Source: CAVZLD01 sp964522605
GTDB taxonomy: Bacteria > Planctomycetota > Planctomycetia > Pirellulales > Pirellulaceae
Assembly: GCA_964522605.1 (NCBI GenBank)
Contig: CAZFWV010000059.1
Span: 1 to 25,600 of the forward strand
Direction of reading: 5' to 3'
DNA length: 25,600 bases
The position numbers and the translations under genes are program-made. The notes under the pieces were generated by a model. The model ran no database searches and was not told the DNA's origin. It saw only the letters and a list, made by a program, of their open reading frames with translations. Positions 13,508 to 22,447 of this stretch are shown piece by piece. Positions within the stretch are counted from its first letter, which is position 1. Each line of letters begins with the position of its first letter.

Positions 13508-16342
13508 TCATGGTCTCCACCTTTGTCTTCTGGCTGCGGCAGCGAGAAATCCCAGGATCAGGAATTGGACCGACGTTGGCTCCGGCACGGACTGCGTACC
13601 GTTCCGCGGTCCCTTTTCGTAGCCGCCGTCCTCGAAGGCTTTGACTAAGTCGTTCGTTTCGAAGAATCCATCGCCGTCCCAATCCCCTTCGGCCCAAACG
13701 GCACCCTGTTGTGTTTCGTACTTTCCCGCAGACAACACCTGAACGAAGTCGCTCGTGTTGAATGCGCCGTCTAAGTTCGCGTCGCCGAAGTAGGTGTGCT
13801 TGAGTTCTTTGACCCACATGTGACGATCCTGTTCGTCAAGCTGGCCGTCTCGGTTCACGTCGAACGACAGGTCATCACCCTGCAGAACAGCATCCGACAG
13901 GCGAGTGATATCCGTCTGGTCGAGCGCATGACTTACGTCAAAGTCGCCGAGTTCGCCAACTTCGAGCACACTGATCCATCCCTCTGTATACAGGTGGGAC
14001 ACGTCCCATCGCAGACCCGCCGGCAGTTCAATTTGTGTGAAGACGTTGTCTGCATCGAGCGGGGAAGACCAGCGAAAAAGCCGTACGCGATAACCCGGGG
14101 CTGGTTGCCACGGTTCGGGGCTGCGGACCCGGAGCGTGCCACCAAGGTCCACATCGGTCCCGGATGTAATGATCAGGCTTCCTGTGATCGAACTCGAGCC
14201 CGAAATTGTCGGCGGGTCGCGCATTGGGAACTCCAGCGCGGCCCCATCTGCAACGGCAAATCGTTCGGTGACGAACACGGATTCTCCGACTACCCAATGC
14301 CCGTCCGCGAGATTCCAACTGCAACATCCAAGTTGAAACGATTCATCTGGATTGAGCACTAGGCCGTGAACTTCCCCGTTCGGCCAAATCATGTTTTGGG
14401 TTGTGGTCGAGGATTCTGGTGCGAAGCCAGTGGCATCGCGCAAATCTGCAGCGGTCAGGTTGGCATCGGTGAAATCTGTACCCGTCAGGTCGGCCTGTCG
14501 AAACGACGCACCAGTCAGGTTCTGCTGACGGAAGTTCCAACCGGCGAGATCATTCCAGCTGAGGACGATGCCTCGAAGATCCTGCTGCTGATAACTGCCA
14601 GTCGCGTAGAGCTGCTGGGCAGCGAAACCTTCCGAAACCGTTCCGCTGAAATCGGTTCCCTCAACCGTTGCACCGGTAAAATCGGTATCGGTAAGAACCG
14701 CCTCGGAGAAGGACGCTCCGCGAAGGTCTTGCTGTCTGAAGTCCCAGCCGGTGAGATCATTCGCATTAAGAACGACGTCTCGAAGGTCCTGCTGTTGATA
14801 GTTGGCGGTTGTATAGAGCTGTTGTGACGAGAAACCTCGAGAGACCGTATTCTCGAAATCGGCTCCGTCAATCACGGCACCGGAAAAGTCTGTTTCGCTG
14901 AGATATGCTCGCCAAAAGGTAGCACCCGAAATGTCTTGACCGCTCAAATCCCAGCCGTTGAGGTGGACGCGTGACAAATCGATCCGCTGCAGGTTCTTCC
15001 GTTGATAGCTGGCTGTCGAATATAGCTGCTGTGCCGTGAGGCCCGTGTCATCGAAATCTGCCCCGATCACCTCCGCATCTGTCAAGTCCATCCCGATCAC
15101 TGTTGCCTTCCTCAGAGAGGCATTGGTGAGATTCTGGCCGCTCAGATCCCAATTTCGCAGGTTACTGCCCGCGAATGCGATACCAGATAGATCGCCCTGT
15201 TGATAGCTGGCTGTGGAATAGAGCTGTTCTTTCTGAAGACTCGATCCACCAAAATACGCGCCTCTTACGTCGGCATCGGTGAACGTGGTGTCTTGAAGGG
15301 TCGCACCGCTGAAACTTGCACCAGCGAGGTTCTGTCCAGTGAAGTCCCAGCCACTGAGGTCGATTGAACCCAGGCTGATTCCTTGCAGGTTCTGCTGCCG
15401 GTAGTTGGCTGTCGAGTAAAACTGCTGCGGTGAGAGGTCGTTGGTTGCGTCAAAGGTCGCCCGGGTGATCACTGCGTCCGAAAGGTCGGCGGCGTTGAGC
15501 GTGGAGCCGCGGAATACTGCGCCGGCGAGATTGCTCGCGGAGAAGTTGACCACCGTCAGATTCGAATTCACAATCCAGGCCCCCGCAAAATCCTGTTCGT
15601 GGAGGTCCCACCCAGTCAAGTCATTGTTGTCGAGTCCGAGAAAACCGAAGGACTTCTTCTGTTGGTAATTGGCCGTGGAGTAGAGTTGCTCCGCAGTAAA
15701 CCCGCTGGCTGTAGCTCCTCGTAGATTGGCACCCGTGATCACGGCCTCTGTCAGGTCGGTACCTACGAGGGTCGCGGCCAGGTACGAGTGCGCGAGATTC
15801 GCTCCCGCAAAGCTGGCTCCTGTCAGGTCGCTGCCACGGAAGTCTGCCCGAAACAGGTCCTGCCCTGAAAAATCCCAGCCACTCAAATCGTTGGAATCGA
15901 GCTTGATCCACTGCAGGTAATTTTGCTGATAGCTATCTGTTGAGTAGAGTTGGTCTGCCGTGAACCCTTGGGCAGTTGTATTGCCTAACAGCGCGTAACT
16001 GATTACGGCTCCCGTCAGATTCGCATCGACCAAAGTGGAATCACGCAACGTCGCAAGGTAAAGGTTTGCTCCAGCCAGGTTGGCACCTGTCAGCGTAGCC
16101 GCACTCAGATCAGCTCGAAGTAGGTCAGAAGAAGAAAAGTCTGCTCCCGTAAGATCGAGTTGCTGGAGCGCTGCGCAATCCAGATCAAGGTGCGTGAGTG
16201 AAACGCCGGGCCCGACTATAACTCCCTCGGTACCCGAAATCACCCGTCCGTTGTCCCAGCGATAGACGTCTGCGAAAAGCATCGCTGGAAGCAGAGTGCA
16301 ACATGCAATCCACCACGACCTGCGAAATAGCCCATTCATCAT
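13508..16342 (-). CDS. Giant secreted pentapeptide-repeat protein with dockerin-like module and PEP-CTERM
   Basis: 944 aa. Signal peptide 1-24 (WWIACCTLLPAMLFA-D). Residues about 25-640 are A(D/N)LXX pentapeptide repeats, predicted to form a right-handed quadrilateral beta-helix. The helix is divided by seven connectors of the type QLYSTASYQQ, the first at 131. Connector spacings are 88, 88, 66, 66, 69 and 69 residues. Each unit continues with L--NDLSGWDFSGQDL. After an unrecognised beta-rich domain (about 650-800), an EF-hand region follows (DVNRDGQLDEQD; GDANLDGAFNTSD near 852; EGDWDGDGFFETNDL). The C-terminus VPEPTSVQFLILGFLAAAAR is a PEP-CTERM signal. GGGGGGAGG lies just upstream of ATG 16342 and ATG 16339; spacing fits the second slightly better. 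Role unknown. Confidence 0.9.
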   Translation of the reverse strand: MMNGLFRRSWWIACCTLLPAMLFADVYRWDNGRVISGTEGVIVGPGVSLTHLDLDCAALQQLDLTGADFSSSDLLRADLSAATLTGANLAGANLYLATLRDSTLVDANLTGAVISYALLGNTTAQGFTADQLYSTDSYQQNYLQWIKLDSNDLSGWDFSGQDLFRADFRGSDLTGASFAGANLAHSYLAATLVGTDLTEAVITGANLRGATASGFTAEQLYSTANYQQKKSFGFLGLDNNDLTGWDLHEQDFAGAWIVNSNLTVVNFSASNLAGAVFRGSTLNAADLSDAVITRATFDATNDLSPQQFYSTANYRQQNLQGISLGSIDLSGWDFTGQNLAGASFSGATLQDTTFTDADVRGAYFGGSSLQKEQLYSTASYQQGDLSGIAFAGSNLRNWDLSGQNLTNASLRKATVIGMDLTDAEVIGADFDDTGLTAQQLYSTASYQRKNLQRIDLSRVHLNGWDLSGQDISGATFWRAYLSETDFSGAVIDGADFENTVSRGFSSQQLYTTANYQQQDLRDVVLNANDLTGWDFRQQDLRGASFSEAVLTDTDFTGATVEGTDFSGTVSEGFAAQQLYATGSYQQQDLRGIVLSWNDLAGWNFRQQNLTGASFRQADLTGTDFTDANLTAADLRDATGFAPESSTTTQNMIWPNGEVHGLVLNPDESFQLGCCSWNLADGHWVVGESVFVTERFAVADGAALEFPMRDPPTISGSSSITGSLIITSGTDVDLGGTLRVRSPEPWQPAPGYRVRLFRWSSPLDADNVFTQIELPAGLRWDVSHLYTEGWISVLEVGELGDFDVSHALDQTDITRLSDAVLQGDDLSFDVNRDGQLDEQDRHMWVKELKHTYFGDANLDGAFNTSDFVQVLSAGKYETQQGAVWAEGDWDGDGFFETNDLVKAFEDGGYEKGPRNGTQSVPEPTSVQFLILGFLAAAARRQRWRP

Positions 16343-16794
16343 TGACCTCCCCCCATCGATCGTGATCCATGTTCGGTCCGCAAATCTCCACTGCGGAGTT
16401 AAAATGCGGTTAAGAATCGAATGGCGCTTGGCCTTGGCCAACATCCTGCAGCGGTCGCTGAATATTGAGGAAGTCGCAAAATAGGGCGCGAGGACGCCGC
16501 AAAAAAAATGGAGAATCGTGAAAAGGACCCGATGAAGGATCACCGATCGAAAGCGTGCGAAGAGGAAGATAAAGAGGTATATTGACTTTTTTCAGAAAAC
16601 GAGCAGTGATGACCGCGTATCGAGCTGTCATTTTGCGTCTATCTTGATGCGGGCCGTCCGTCCGGCGAATGTCGAGCTGACAACTCGCAAGTCGGAGATG
16701 ACCAGGCGTGTTCGTGCCTCTGACATCAAACAATACGAGTCAACTGATCATGAAGTAAGACTCTGTGCTTCGCGACCGAAGACGAGTGTGTGCG
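16343..16794. other. Divergent intergenic region between the pentapeptide and sigma-factor genes
   Basis: No gene seen. It contains a TTGGCC-TT-GGCCAA palindrome (16428-16441) about 90 nt before the pentapeptide gene start, an A-run (16501-16508) and a TTGACT hexamer (16582-16587) followed by a T-run. No well-spaced -10 hexamer was found, so no promoter is called. Confidence 0.5.
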
Positions 16795-17400
16795 ATGCAG
16801 GCCAGTCTTTCAGAGCGATTGATTCTCGAAGCTCGGCGGGGCGATCAAACAATACTGGCCGATCTGCTGCAGCAGTACCGCAACTATCTGCTTCTGCTCG
16901 CGCGATTGCGAGTGGGAAGCCGTCTGCGCGTGAAGGTGGACGAGTCCGATCTGGTGCAGGAGACCCTGCTACAGGCATGGCGGTCCTTCGGAGGGTTCCG
17001 CGGTCATTCGGAGCAGGAACTCATGCAGTGGCTGCGCTGCATTCTGGCCCGGACGGTGGTCGACCAGATGCGACACCATGGCGCCGACAAGCGAAACATG
17101 GCCCTGGAACAGCAGTTGCAGCGCGAGCTGGATCAGTCATCCCGCCTGATGGACGTCGCGCTCCGCGACCGAGAACCCTCTCCCAGTCAGAACGCGGTCC
17201 GTCATGAATGGGCGAAGATCCTTGCCGACGCGATGGCGGCCCTGCCAACTGACTACCAGCAGGTGATCACTTTGCGTCATCTGGAAGGAATGACACTCGC
17301 GCAGATTGCGGGCCGGTTGGGCCGAAGTGCAGACAGCGTCCAAAAGCTCTGGACGCGAGCGCTGATGCAGCTTCACGAAGCGATGAAGGATGTGATATGA
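16795..17400 (+). CDS. ECF-type RNA polymerase sigma factor (planctomycete kinase-linked type)
   Basis: 201 aa from ATG 16795; GTG 16765 would add 10 residues, and neither has a clear ribosome site. The N-terminus MQASLSERLILEARRGDQ is usual for the family. Region 2 covers about residues 20-90 (DESDLVQETLLQAWRSFGGF, then MQWLRCILARTVVDQMRHH). Region 4 is about 140-195 (ALPTDYQQVITLRHLEGMTL, AQIAGRLGRSADSVQKLW). It directs RNA polymerase to a dedicated promoter set. Its TGA overlaps the ATG of the kinase gene (ATGA, 17397-17400), so the two are probably translated together. No separate anti-sigma gene is seen; in this family the linked kinase is thought to be the sensor. Intact, in contrast to the two sigma remnants at 3792 and 7814. 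Confidence 0.9.
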   Translation: MQASLSERLILEARRGDQTILADLLQQYRNYLLLLARLRVGSRLRVKVDESDLVQETLLQAWRSFGGFRGHSEQELMQWLRCILARTVVDQMRHHGADKRNMALEQQLQRELDQSSRLMDVALRDREPSPSQNAVRHEWAKILADAMAALPTDYQQVITLRHLEGMTLAQIAGRLGRSADSVQKLWTRALMQLHEAMKDVI

Positions 17401-20400
17401 AATTCCGACATGGTCCTCTGGCAGACTCCGAAGAGTCCGAGATCGAACAGAACGTAGGCAGCGAGCAACAGCAACTGGCCGACGTACTCCAACGGTACCT
17501 TGCTGAGCTAGAGCAGGGCAAGCTGCCCGATCGAGACGCGTTATTGGCAGAGCATCCAGAAATCCAGAGTGACTTGAACGCTTGTCTGGCCAGCCTGGAC
17601 TTGATTCACCAAGCTACGGCCGAAGTTGCAGGTCAGATTAATGCGGACGATGCATTGCCGGATGGTCAACAAACGCCGACAAGCACCTTGGGAGACTTTC
17701 GCATCCTGCGAGAAATCGGGCGCGGCGGAATGGGAGTGGTCTACGAAGCGGAGCAGATCTCACTGCAGCGCCGCGTCGCGCTCAAGGTGCTGCCGTTCGC
17801 GGCGATGTTGGATCGCCAGCAACTGCAGCGTTTTCACAACGAAGCGCGTGCGGCCGCGACGCTCAGTCATTCACACATTGTGCCGGTGTATTACGTGGGA
17901 ATCGAACGGGGCGTGCATTATTTCGCGATGCAGCTGATCGAGGGCTGCAGTCTGGCGCAAGTGTTGGAGGAGTTGCGGTCGAAGGCGAAAAAAAAGCAAA
18001 CTGCGGATCCGCTCGCTCGGTCCCGGTTCCCTGGGGTGACGGGGGCTTTGGAGGAGTATGAGTCAACGCCGGTTCCAGCAGACCCTCACCCTAACCCTCT
18101 CCCGCTTGCGGGAGAGGGGACGGAAGCGGAGGAGAGGAAGCCCGTTGACGTGGGAGAGGGGACGGAAGCACGGGAGAGGAAGTCCGTTGACGCGCGAGAG
18201 GGAATGGAAGCGGGAGAAGGGAAGCCTGTTGACGCGGGAGAGGGGATGGCGGGTGTCGACACTCACCGTACTTTGCAGGCAATAATCTCGACGAAGCGAG
18301 CCACTGATCCGTCGGCCTACTTTCAACTCATCGCACGGATCGGTCTTCAGGCGGCCAGCGCACTGGATTACGCGCATTGTCACGGTATTGTGCATCGAGA
18401 TGTCAAGCCGGCAAATCTGCTGTTGGATGTTGAACAGAATTTGTGGATCACCGATTTCGGATTGGCACGGCTGGAGAGTGAATCGACGGCCACCGTCACT
18501 GGGGATGTGCTGGGAACGCTGCGCTACATGAGTCCCGAACAGGCGCGCGGAGATCGTCACATGATCGATCCGCGAAGCGATGTGTACTCGCTCGGTACCA
18601 CGCTCTATGAGTTGGCTACGTTGACACCGGCAGTGCAGGGGGCCGACCGTCAGCAACTGTTACGCCAGATTGCCGAAGTCGATCCCAAAGAACCGGCGAT
18701 GATCGAACCGGCGATCCCCCGAGATCTGGAGACCATCATTCTGCGGGCGATGGACAAAGAAGTGACGGCCCGATACAGCACGGCTGAGGCAATGGCGGAG
18801 GATCTCCGCCGGTTCCTGGATGACATGCCGATTCTCGCCCGTCGACCGACACTCTGGGACCGGAGCCAACGTTGGGCAAAACGACATCGCACCGTGTTGG
18901 CGGCCACACTGACGACGCTGATCATGTGCTTGGCTGTCGCGTCTTTCTTGATCGGGCGGGCGAACCAGCAGCTTCGCGTGGCGCTCAGTCAATCGGAGAC
19001 ACTACGGAGTGAAGCCGATTCGAACCTGAACCGGGCGCAACAAGCGATTGACGATATGTATGTCGGTGTTGCCGAGGATTGGCTTACCTACCAGCCGTAC
19101 ATGCTCCCCAAGCAGGAAGAGTTTCTGCAGAAGGCAGCCGAGTTTTACGGTGACCTGTGCCGTGACTTGCCAGACGATCCAGCACATCGGTTACGTGCCG
19201 CCCACATTGCGGAGCGGGTTGGCCGGATCCACAACGCACTCGGTGACCAACTCGCGGCACGAGCTGATTTTCAGCACGGCATCGCACTCTGCCAATCAAT
19301 ACTCGCACAGCGATCGGCATCCCGAGAGGCACAACTGACACTCTGTCGTTGCCGGATCCGATTGGCAAAAACATTCCATTACGGCGATCCAGAATGGCAA
19401 GTCGCACGGGATCAGCTCGCGCAGGCGCAGGAGGACCTCCAACAGCTACTTGCGGCCACTCCCGGCGATCTCGAGGTTCTGATTCTCTCGCAAGACTTGC
19501 ATAATTCCCTTGCTTTCGCCATCTGTGCGGAATACGATTCGCAGCTTCGTCTTCATTGGTCGACCTCCGGCACAAGGCAATCGTCCGGTGCTTCACGCTC
19601 CAGATACGCGGATCTGTCAGAAACGTTGCAGGAACCGCTTCGGCAGGCCGAATCGCACGCAAGCGAATCCCGAAGAGTCTGTCAGCTGTTGTGTAAACTC
19701 GATCCAACAGATCATCAGCATCGCGTTCGCCTCGCAGAAGCAGAGATGAGATTGGCGAACGTGAAGGAGCGTCAGGGGAAGACGGATGATTCTCAAGAAC
19801 TGTGGCAATCCGCGCTGGCTCATTCCGAGCAACTGAGTGTATTCTTCAGCGAGCGGCCGCTCTATGCGGAAACGTATGGAATGGCGCTACTCAGCTACGG
19901 AACCTTTCTGGCAAACAACCGTCAGGACATTCGGGGCGCGGCAACCTATTATGAGCGCAGTATCGAGCAACTTGAATATATCCTGGAGCGGTTCTCTCAA
20001 TCGAAAGATGCCCACCTGACGCTCCTCAGGGCCCAGAGGAACCTGCGAAGTTGTCTGGTTGAGCAGAAGCTTTGGGAAGAGGCTGTGAAACAAGCGGCGA
20101 TCGCTGTGCAAGTCAGCTCGCAAGTCTGTCAGAGATTTCCCAGTGCCAGCGACAATACCGATCTGGCCACGGATCTGGCCATCTACGGCCAATGCCTGGA
20201 GGAACTGGGGCGGCCGCTGGAAGCAGTCGAACTTTATCGTCGAGCCACAGTGGAAGATCAGGAGGCGGTGAATCTGTTGGATCAAGAACTTGATGCGTGG
20301 CCGTCAATCCAAGTCATCAATCAGAAGTTGTATACGCATTACAAGGAGTTGGCGAGAGTCCTGTACGCGACTCGGCAGTGGGAGCAGGCTGCAGACGCTT

Positions 20401-20885
20401 GGGGACAAGCCATCAAGCTACAACCCGAAGACCACGGTGTCGGTGCGCTGCTTGGGGCGCGTGGCTCGTGCTATGTATACCTGGGCTGGAAGGACGAGGC
20501 CCGTGCCGACTTTGAGCAATACCGCTCCTGGGTGAAGATGCACATGGTGAAGGTCAATGGCGCAGCTCTCCGCTGGTTGGGTGAATGTGAATACCGCCGG
20601 GGAGAATGGCAGGAAGCGGTTTATGCACTGCGGCCAACCGCCGAATTCGTGCTCTACCTTTCCGGACGGGACTTGGCCCAACATTGCCATTGCATGTTCT
20701 ATTTGGCGATGGCCCATTGGCACCTCGGACATCATCAGAAAGCACGCCAGTGGTATGAACAGGGGCTCTATGCGATGAGGACGTCGAAAGAGTTTTGGCC
20801 CGACTCGCGATACTACGAGCGTAATTTCCTGCGCGAAGAAGCTGCGGCCCTTCTGTCGATCGACACGGCCGTCGAGGACCGCTGA
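17397..20885 (+). CDS. Membrane Ser/Thr protein kinase with C-terminal TPR-type sensor
   Basis: 1162 aa. The kinase domain starts near G99: glycine loop GRGGMGVVYE, beta-3 lysine K130 (VALKVL), catalytic HRDVKPAN at 333-340, DFG at 353-355 and MSPEQARG. All key residues are present, so it should be active. Between the hinge (SLAQVLEEL) and the helix before HRD lies an extra segment of about 105 residues (about 197-303), partly made of a palindromic repeat and 14-residue tandem repeats. After the kinase comes one TM helix (about 499-521). The rest is helical, with TPR-like patterns (AADAWGQAIKLQPEDHG, YLGWKDEARADF), likely on the far side of the membrane. AAGGA 7 nt before ATG and the ATGA overlap with the sigma gene point to translational coupling. 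Probable role: signal-dependent control of the partner sigma factor (inferred). Confidence 0.93.
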   Translation: MKFRHGPLADSEESEIEQNVGSEQQQLADVLQRYLAELEQGKLPDRDALLAEHPEIQSDLNACLASLDLIHQATAEVAGQINADDALPDGQQTPTSTLGDFRILREIGRGGMGVVYEAEQISLQRRVALKVLPFAAMLDRQQLQRFHNEARAAATLSHSHIVPVYYVGIERGVHYFAMQLIEGCSLAQVLEELRSKAKKKQTADPLARSRFPGVTGALEEYESTPVPADPHPNPLPLAGEGTEAEERKPVDVGEGTEARERKSVDAREGMEAGEGKPVDAGEGMAGVDTHRTLQAIISTKRATDPSAYFQLIARIGLQAASALDYAHCHGIVHRDVKPANLLLDVEQNLWITDFGLARLESESTATVTGDVLGTLRYMSPEQARGDRHMIDPRSDVYSLGTTLYELATLTPAVQGADRQQLLRQIAEVDPKEPAMIEPAIPRDLETIILRAMDKEVTARYSTAEAMAEDLRRFLDDMPILARRPTLWDRSQRWAKRHRTVLAATLTTLIMCLAVASFLIGRANQQLRVALSQSETLRSEADSNLNRAQQAIDDMYVGVAEDWLTYQPYMLPKQEEFLQKAAEFYGDLCRDLPDDPAHRLRAAHIAERVGRIHNALGDQLAARADFQHGIALCQSILAQRSASREAQLTLCRCRIRLAKTFHYGDPEWQVARDQLAQAQEDLQQLLAATPGDLEVLILSQDLHNSLAFAICAEYDSQLRLHWSTSGTRQSSGASRSRYADLSETLQEPLRQAESHASESRRVCQLLCKLDPTDHQHRVRLAEAEMRLANVKERQGKTDDSQELWQSALAHSEQLSVFFSERPLYAETYGMALLSYGTFLANNRQDIRGAATYYERSIEQLEYILERFSQSKDAHLTLLRAQRNLRSCLVEQKLWEEAVKQAAIAVQVSSQVCQRFPSASDNTDLATDLAIYGQCLEELGRPLEAVELYRRATVEDQEAVNLLDQELDAWPSIQVINQKLYTHYKELARVLYATRQWEQAADAWGQAIKLQPEDHGVGALLGARGSCYVYLGWKDEARADFEQYRSWVKMHMVKVNGAALRWLGECEYRRGEWQEAVYALRPTAEFVLYLSGRDLAQHCHCMFYLAMAHWHLGHHQKARQWYEQGLYAMRTSKEFWPDSRYYERNFLREEAAALLSIDTAVEDR
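18095..18118. repeat. REP-like palindrome inside the kinase gene
   Basis: CCCTCTCCCGC-TT-GCGGGAGAGGG forms an 11-bp perfect stem with a 2-nt loop, preceded by CCCTCACCCTAA. It is translated in frame as DPHPNPLPLAGEG, a peptide that recurs in many unrelated bacterial proteins because the DNA repeat is dispersed (general knowledge). Confidence 0.8.
18111..18253 (+). repeat. 42-bp tandem repeat, three full copies plus a partial, in frame
   Basis: Units at 18111-18152, 18153-18194 and 18195-18236, and a partial unit from 18237. Each encodes 14 residues (GEGTEAEERKPVDV, GEGTEARERKSVDA, REGMEAGEGKPVDA, then GEGMAG). The array starts inside the right arm of the palindrome at 18095-18118. The 42-bp period keeps the kinase frame open. 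Confidence 0.88.
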
Positions 20886-20933
20886 CGTAATTCGCGCATT
20901 CGCGATCCAGTTGCGGATGACTCGGGTACTATT

Positions 20934-21956
20934 TTACGGCGATGCAGATTGATCGGTGTCGAGCCGTGCTTCGTCACCACTGGGCATGTTTTCTGTGGGA
21001 CCTGCCGTCACCGTTGCGGCGACTCGAAAGCCCAAGAAGGCAAAACCTACGTCGGGCCACCCCTGACAGCGGTCTGCCGAACGGCTGAATCGGGGCGGGT
21101 AGTACCAGCCTCCGCCGCGGAAAACTCGAGGACCTTCGCTCGTGGCCCCCGTTGGGTCCGTGGCGGGGTCAGGATCGAAGGGCCCGTACACGTCATGACA
21201 CCATTCGAAGACGTTGCCATGCATGTCATGTAAGCCCCAAGCGTTCGGCAACTTCTGGCCGACAGGGTGTGGACGACGTTCGGAGTTCGCTTCGAACCAC
21301 GCGTAGTCGGCCAGTCCCGACACGTCGTGGCCAAAGCAGAATCGCTCCGAGCTCCCTGCCCGACACGCATATTCCCATTCCGCCTCGGTTGGCAAACGAT
21401 AGACGCGTCGCTGTTCCTTCTCACTGGGCAAATCCGTCAGTTTCTTGCAGAAGTCCACGGCATCTTTCCAAAGCACTTGCTCTACGGGAAAGTCATCCGT
21501 ATTGATGCCCACAACGCGTTCTGGTCGCGTGCCCGCCGACCTGAATTGGCTCCAGTTTTCACTCATCACCCGTTCAAACTGGGCGTGGGTGACCTCCGTG
21601 GCGCCCAAGTAAAAGTCACGGCTGATATGGACACGATGCTGAGGCCGCTCATTTGCCAATGCCATTTCATCGGATTCGGGAGAACCCATGAGAAAATCGC
21701 CGGCCGGGATCAGCCTGAATTTCATGCCCAGGCTGTTTGTGAATTCCGCGGGCCGTGTCGATTCTTGGTCATCTCGTGACGCTTGATCGTGCGGGAGATC
21801 CTGTTTCTCCACAGTCTGTTGCGCCAATCGCAAGCCACTCTGTTGTCCTGATACTTGCGGAGCCTCTGCATAGCACGCCGTGAGCTGCATGGGATCGCCA
21901 CTCGCCAGCACGACGCAGAGCACGGCCAACAGTGCACTGCAGGAAGTGAAATTCAT
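20934..21956 (-). CDS. Secreted SUMF1/FGE-fold protein lacking catalytic cysteines
   Basis: 340 aa. Residues 1-30 look like a signal peptide or lipoprotein-like leader (SALLAVLCVVLASG). From about 71 the SUMF1/formylglycine-generating-enzyme fold is clear: NSLGMKFRLIPAGDFLMGS, EVTHAQFERVM, YRLPTEAEWEYACRAG (186-201), NAWGLHDMHGNVFEW (238-252), RVFRGGGWYY (277-286) and GFRVA. In true FGE the strand after RGG carries two active-site cysteines. Here it reads GWYYPPRFSR with none, so formylglycine formation is unlikely. A structural, binding or other SUMF1-like role is more probable. It converges on the kinase gene, ending 48 nt from it. An AAAGGG lies 8 nt upstream of ATG 21956. Confidence 0.88.
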   Translation of the reverse strand: MNFTSCSALLAVLCVVLASGDPMQLTACYAEAPQVSGQQSGLRLAQQTVEKQDLPHDQASRDDQESTRPAEFTNSLGMKFRLIPAGDFLMGSPESDEMALANERPQHRVHISRDFYLGATEVTHAQFERVMSENWSQFRSAGTRPERVVGINTDDFPVEQVLWKDAVDFCKKLTDLPSEKEQRRVYRLPTEAEWEYACRAGSSERFCFGHDVSGLADYAWFEANSERRPHPVGQKLPNAWGLHDMHGNVFEWCHDVYGPFDPDPATDPTGATSEGPRVFRGGGWYYPPRFSRSADRCQGWPDVGFAFLGFRVAATVTAGPTENMPSGDEARLDTDQSASP

Positions 21957-22447
21957 GGCGGCAGCCCTTTGAATCTCAATCCGCCCTCTTTGTCACGTCC
22001 GCCCGACATCGACCAGCTTACCAAAGAAAGCAGTACGATCCTATCGTCGGGCCAACTTGTGTGCTGACTGCCTGGGTTTCTCACTCGGCAAGAGGCGAAT
22101 GACGGCTTTGAAATGCGCCCCAGTGAAGAGAGACCGAGCTCTGGACGACTCAACTCGCTGGCTTCACTGAGCGCCTTCAATTGATGACAAGGGGAGGGAT
22201 TGCCTGCGAAGACCTATCGAATCACTGAAGCTCTCCGTCGAGATCGTTTTGCCATTTTTTGCTGTCCATTCGAACCAGCTTACGAGAACGCTTTCCGATC
22301 GTTTCAGTTTCTTGACTGCGCGGAGCCAGTGAATCGTGGTTTTCTCGGCCAGGGCACGTTGCGGCGTTCCGATTCGAGGCGTATCCTGGACGGAAAAGAT
22401 AGCTGCTCTGCGATACGATCGGCAATTGACCGAGGAGGATTGCTCCG
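21957..22447. other. Divergent intergenic region
   Basis: 491 nt between the starts of the SUMF1-like and PEP-CTERM genes. No gene, strong hairpin or dispersed repeat was recognised. A TTGACT hexamer near 22313 lacks a convincing -10. The right end carries the GAGGAGGA ribosome site of the next gene. Confidence 0.5.

Noticed and set aside
13796..14827. Two plus-strand frames of 188 and 153 aa
   Set aside because: Antisense images of the pentapeptide/dockerin gene. Their repetitive look comes from the repeats on the other strand.
16343..16543. 67-residue upstream extension of the pentapeptide protein
   Set aside because: The extension would bury the signal peptide. A strong GGAGG precedes ATG 16342/16339.
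18091..18285. Small frames inside the kinase gene on both strands
   Set aside because: Products of the tandem repeat and palindrome in alternative frames.
22312..22340. TTGACT as a promoter for the PEP-CTERM gene
   Set aside because: No -10-like hexamer at proper spacing.
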